From positions 248,001 through 312,000 of the forward strand of contig NZ_WXYO01000007.1 of the NCBI RefSeq assembly GCF_009901585.1: DNA of 64,000 nucleotides, in the 5' to 3' direction. Position numbers and translations under genes: made by a program. Of the stretch, positions 61,063 to 64,000 are shown piece by piece; position 1 is the stretch's first letter, and each line of letters begins with the position of its first letter. The notes beneath the pieces were generated by a model, which did not search any database, was not told the origin of the DNA, and was given only the letters and a program-made list of their open reading frames with translations. Source of the stretch: Poritiphilus flavus. Its GTDB lineage: Bacteria; Bacteroidota; Bacteroidia; Flavobacteriales; Flavobacteriaceae.

Positions 61063-61940
61063 AACAAGTCGGATGACAGGTACCGATCACCCCGGTCACA
61101 TATAATGGAAACAATAGTACCGCTATCCAGTGTTTCCGCAAGCCTTAGTGCCGCGGCGGCAGCACCACCACTGCTCATTCCAGCGAAGATCCCTTCCTCT
61201 TTAGCCAGCTTTCTGGCCATTTCAGTAGCTTCAGCCTCACTGACTTCCAGGATCTGATCTACTTTTTCAGGCTTAAAGATCTTTGGCAAATAGGCTTCGG
61301 GCCATTTTCGGATCCCGGGGATCCTGGAATTATCAGTAGGCTGCACCCCTACGATCTGAATTCGTTCATCCTGTTCCTTCAGAAAGGTAGAAGTACCCAT
61401 AATAGTTCCTGTGGTTCCCATTGAAGAGACGAAATGAGTAATCCCTCCTTCGGTATCTCTCCAGATCTCCGGCCCGGTAGTTTTGTAGTGGGCCCGCCAG
61501 TTGTCGTCATTGGCAAACTGGTTCAGCATTTGATAACCTTCGTCCCTTACCTTGGCCTCGGCATAGTCCCTGGCGCCCTCAATCCCAACATCCGCTGAAG
61601 TAAGTGTAACCTTTGCGCCATAGGCTCTCATGGTTTGTACCCTTTCTTTGGTAGAGTTTTCGGGCATCACCAGTTCGATATCCAATTTGTAGATCCCTGC
61701 TATCATAGCAAGCGCGATACCGGTATTTCCGCTAGTCGCTTCTATCAATCTGGATCCCGGCTTTATGTCGCCACGCTCCAGGCCACTTCGTATCATATTC
61801 AACGCAGCCCTGTCCTTAACACTTCCTCCGGGATTATGTCCTTCGAGCTTAAAAAAAAGCCGTACGTTCTTATTGGTATTCAGGACGGCAGATTCCACCA
61901 GGGGAGTGTTCCCTACAAGATCCAGTAAACTATGAGACAC
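61059..61940 (-). CDS. cysM: Cysteine synthase
   Basis: This 293-residue PLP enzyme makes cysteine from O-acetylserine and sulfide. The PLP Lys is in GGSVKDRAALNMI, the substrate loop in EATSGNTGIALAM, and MSSGGAAAAALRL and IICDRGDRYLSSDLF are standard. The start is a GTG at 61938-61940 and overlaps the end of the cysE gene by 11 bases, so translation is coupled. Sequence features favour the CysM (B) branch, shown by the short length and NTGIALAMI. Confidence 0.93.
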   Translation of the reverse strand: MSHSLLDLVGNTPLVESAVLNTNKNVRLFFKLEGHNPGGSVKDRAALNMIRSGLERGDIKPGSRLIEATSGNTGIALAMIAGIYKLDIELVMPENSTKERVQTMRAYGAKVTLTSADVGIEGARDYAEAKVRDEGYQMLNQFANDDNWRAHYKTTGPEIWRDTEGGITHFVSSMGTTGTIMGTSTFLKEQDERIQIVGVQPTDNSRIPGIRKWPEAYLPKIFKPEKVDQILEVSEAEATEMARKLAKEEGIFAGMSSGGAAAAALRLAETLDSGTIVSIICDRGDRYLSSDLF

Positions 61941-62724
61941 GCCTGGAGGTTTTTATTTTGATTTCCGGGGTATGAAAAACCGTGGAGTTAGCCGGAACCG
62001 AAGAAGTTAACCAGGAATTCCCGCCTATGACCGAATTTTCACCAATAACGGTTTGCCCGCCAAGGATGGTAGCGTTAGCATATATGGTAACATTGTCCTC
62101 AATGGTCGGGTGCCTTTTGGTCTTTTCCAGGTTTTTGGCTACATAAAGCGCTCCCAGAGTAACCCCCTGGTATATTTTGACATTATTTTTGATGACCGCA
62201 GTTTCCCCTATGACAACACCGGTAGCGTGATCAATGAAAAAGGAATCCCCGATCTGTGCCCCGGGATTGATGTCCACACCAGTCTGCCGGTGGGCGTATT
62301 CGGTCATCAGTCTCGGGACCATAGGAAAGCCTTTGCCGTAAAATCCGTGCGCAAGCCGGTAAATGGCAATGGCATAGAAACCGGGATAGGCCATATATAC
62401 CTCTTCTATGGATAAGGAGGCCGGATCGCAACTCGCAATAGCTTCGGCATCCAGGTTGAGTTTCTCCAGGATCTGAGGAAGTGTACTCACATAATTCTGC
62501 CAGATCTGCTTACAGGGTTTTTTCACGTCCCAGCAAGCCAGGCTGACCAGTTCATCAAATTGTACTTCCAGTTTTTCCAGGTTCTCCGCAACCGGGGTTT
62601 CAATATCGAAAAGTGTCAGAAACAATAGATCTGTGAATGCTTCTGTTTTCTTCTTCAGCCGGTACCTGAGGTTTGGCTGCTTCTTGTTTTCCTTTATCTT
62701 TTGGATGATTGATGAAGTATCCAT
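61930..62724 (-). CDS. cysE: Serine O-acetyltransferase
   Basis: CysE acetylates serine to O-acetylserine, the precursor used by cysM. The start at 62722-62724 (MDTSSIIQKIKE) gives 264 residues; an in-frame start upstream would add seven and disturb the promoter. The catalytic His pair lies in MTEYAHRQTGVDINPGA and FFIDHATGVVIGET. The hexapeptide helix follows (VKIYQGVTLGALYVAK). It and cysM form a two-gene operon. A TAATTTTG box lies upstream. Confidence 0.94.
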   Translation of the reverse strand: MDTSSIIQKIKENKKQPNLRYRLKKKTEAFTDLLFLTLFDIETPVAENLEKLEVQFDELVSLACWDVKKPCKQIWQNYVSTLPQILEKLNLDAEAIASCDPASLSIEEVYMAYPGFYAIAIYRLAHGFYGKGFPMVPRLMTEYAHRQTGVDINPGAQIGDSFFIDHATGVVIGETAVIKNNVKIYQGVTLGALYVAKNLEKTKRHPTIEDNVTIYANATILGGQTVIGENSVIGGNSWLTSSVPANSTVFHTPEIKIKTSRRVS

Positions 62725-62742
62725 AAGTCTTAAGTTGAAATC

Positions 62743-62750
62743 CAAAATTA
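62743..62750 (-). promoter_or_regulatory. Candidate -7 box of cysE-cysM
   Basis: On the minus strand the sequence is TAATTTTG, an exact TAnnTTTG match, 18 bases before the cysE ATG. The -33 TTG is not at the usual distance, so this is a partial promoter call. Confidence 0.4.
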
Positions 62751-62817
62751 ACTATTATTTACAAAGCCTATCGGACAAAAAGGTTAACTTTAGCATAAAA
62801 TTTTAGGGTAAGGTTTT

Positions 62818-63498
62818 ATGGCAATTTCCGTAATCTCAAAAGAAGTAATCCAGTTTCTGGAACAGTTAAAAAAGAACAATAACCGCGAGTGGTTCACTGC
62901 CAATAAAAAGATATTCAAAGCCCGGGAGGCCGAGGCAAAAGAGTTTTTTAACGCCTTGATGAGTGAGTTGAATACTCATGACGATATTGAGAAATTGAAG
63001 ATGTTCCGGATCTACAGGGACGTTAGATTTTCCCATGACAAAACTCCATACCAACCGCATTTTGCGGGTTCGTTTTCGAGGGCTGGCGCACATCTCAGGG
63101 GAGGCTACTATTTGCGAATAAGACCTGGGGAGTCTTTTATTGCTACAGGTTTCTGGGGTCCGGAGAAGAATGACCTGCTCAGGATCCGGAAAGAATTCGA
63201 GATGGATGCCGGGGAATTCCGCAAAGTGATCAATGCCAAACCACTTAAGTCTGTTTGGGGCGAGTTGGAGGGAGAGGAAGTGAAGACCGCTCCCAAGGGC
63301 TTTAGTAAGGAAGATCCTAATATTGACCTAATCAAAAAGAAACAATTCATCTTCGTCCGGAATTTCACGGATGATGAAGTCACCGATCCGAATTTTCTGA
63401 ATGAAGTAAACCGCTCGTTTAAGGCCATCAGACCTTATTTTGATTTGATGAGCGACATACTGACCACCAACCTCAACGGGGAATCGCTGCTAGACTAA
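62818..63498 (+). CDS. DUF2461 family protein
   Basis: This 226-residue protein matches DUF2461/TIGR02453: the start FLEQLKKNNNREWFTANKKI, the central MFRIYRDVRFSHDKTPYQPH and the segment GGYYLRIRPGESFIATGFWG are the conserved blocks. The function is unknown. The start is ATG. It is divergent from cysE and convergent with the last gene of the window, whose end it overlaps by nine bases. Confidence 0.87.
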   Translation: MAISVISKEVIQFLEQLKKNNNREWFTANKKIFKAREAEAKEFFNALMSELNTHDDIEKLKMFRIYRDVRFSHDKTPYQPHFAGSFSRAGAHLRGGYYLRIRPGESFIATGFWGPEKNDLLRIRKEFEMDAGEFRKVINAKPLKSVWGELEGEEVKTAPKGFSKEDPNIDLIKKKQFIFVRNFTDDEVTDPNFLNEVNRSFKAIRPYFDLMSDILTTNLNGESLLD

Positions 63499-63897
63499 AA
63501 GCGGCTCTTCAAATAATTGGATCTGATCCTTAAGCCTGGCGATGACCATATTCATCATTCGCTTGTTTAAAGCTGAAGAATTTGTGATATAACCGGAGTA
63601 CTCTTCGGCTGTAAATTGCCCAATGACCATACCTTTCAAAGAGTTTCTGAACTTAATGTCCTTTTGGATGGCATTTTCAATATACAGTAGCCTTTTCTCG
63701 AGTCCCAGATCGTAAAAATGCCCCTTGTGCTTGTTTACGTAGTTTCTAAATGCAGCCAGGAATAGATCATTCTGAAATTTAATGATAGGCCTTAAAGTCG
63801 CGTTTTGAAAACGCTCTTCTTCGCTCATTTCAGGACTTACTCTTGCACTTGGAATATTCGGACGAATCTGTAGAAGACTTTGGGATCGTTCGTTCAT
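63490..63897 (-). CDS. Conserved hypothetical protein
   Basis: From the ATG at 63895-63897 the protein has 135 residues (a GTG one codon earlier is possible). It is hydrophilic and mostly helical: FQNATLRPIIKFQNDLFLAA, then FYDLGLEKRLLYIENAIQKD, then ITNSSALNKRMMNMVIARLK. Proteins like it in flavobacteria are sometimes labelled glyoxalase, which I see no reason to support. It overlaps the DUF2461 gene end by nine bases on the other strand. Confidence 0.65.
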   Translation of the reverse strand: MNERSQSLLQIRPNIPSARVSPEMSEEERFQNATLRPIIKFQNDLFLAAFRNYVNKHKGHFYDLGLEKRLLYIENAIQKDIKFRNSLKGMVIGQFTAEEYSGYITNSSALNKRMMNMVIARLKDQIQLFEEPLLV

Positions 63898-64000
63898 CAC
63901 TGGAAGTTTTTATAAAGTTAGGGATAACAGCAAATGGTATTTTTTGGGATTTCTGTTAGTTGTTAACCGGGTTATGAACAGTTTTCCGATTGACGAATTG

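Noticed and set aside
1-64000. tRNA or rRNA genes
   Set aside because: No cloverleaf with matching T-loop motif and no rRNA sequence was noticed; a covariance-model scan was not possible here.

Overview
The window is chromosomal DNA from a member of the Bacteroidota, almost certainly a (marine) Flavobacteriaceae. The evidence is the gene set and its order: PorX (type IX secretion regulator), a cargo protein with a type IX C-terminal sorting domain, the block lpxD - lpxC/fabZ fusion - lpxA - efp - second lpxD - sucD, many short SPase II lipoproteins, DUF4386/DUF418/DUF4258 proteins, weak ribosome binding sites with several apparent TTG/GTG starts, and TAnnTTTG-like promoter boxes. No rRNA, tRNA, CRISPR array, integrase or transposase was recognised.

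Layout. 0-8.2 kb (mostly minus strand): a membrane AraC regulator, a serine hydrolase, an alpha/beta hydrolase lipoprotein, an AraC-FlgO-TPR membrane regulator and small membrane/lipoproteins. 8.5-10.7 kb: an amidohydrolase lipoprotein and a LytTR regulator that looks like an in-frame fusion of a LytS-type kinase with its response regulator. 10.9-20.6 kb: proline dehydrogenase, secreted proteins, a Gfo/Idh/MocA oxidoreductase, a haloalkane dehalogenase and a cyclase-family hydrolase, separated by unusually long intergenic stretches of degenerate 7-8 bp tandem repeats; two related composite repeat blocks flank the dehalogenase. 20.6-24 kb: DUF4258, alanine dehydrogenase, small membrane/lipoproteins, tsaE. 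24.3-37.5 kb: porX head-to-head with an HD phosphohydrolase, then the lipid A/EF-P/sucD block, fabG, a YbjQ protein, a VWA membrane protein and a prohibitin homologue.

37.5-46.8 kb is a complete histidine operon, hisG-D-C-B-H-A-F-IE, with three extra genes (four-helix-bundle protein, GNAT, DinB) and, in front, a clear attenuator: a 17-residue leader peptide with three consecutive His codons and a GCAA-capped terminator hairpin. Between hisB and hisH the operon is interrupted by about 930 bp: a CGATATR heptamer array, a four-helix-bundle gene, and a long ATCTAAY heptamer array. This is the most unusual structure in the window.

46.9-51.8 kb: a VWA/MoxR-like ATPase pair and an OmpR-type two-component system. 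52-55.6 kb: a 1201-residue secreted repeat protein built as five A-B double repeats with an alternating cysteine pattern and a type IX sorting domain. 55.9-64 kb: membrane proteins (DUF418 and others), a TruA-family pseudouridine synthase, two tandem alpha/beta hydrolases, cysM/cysE (cysteine synthesis from serine), DUF2461 and an unknown protein.
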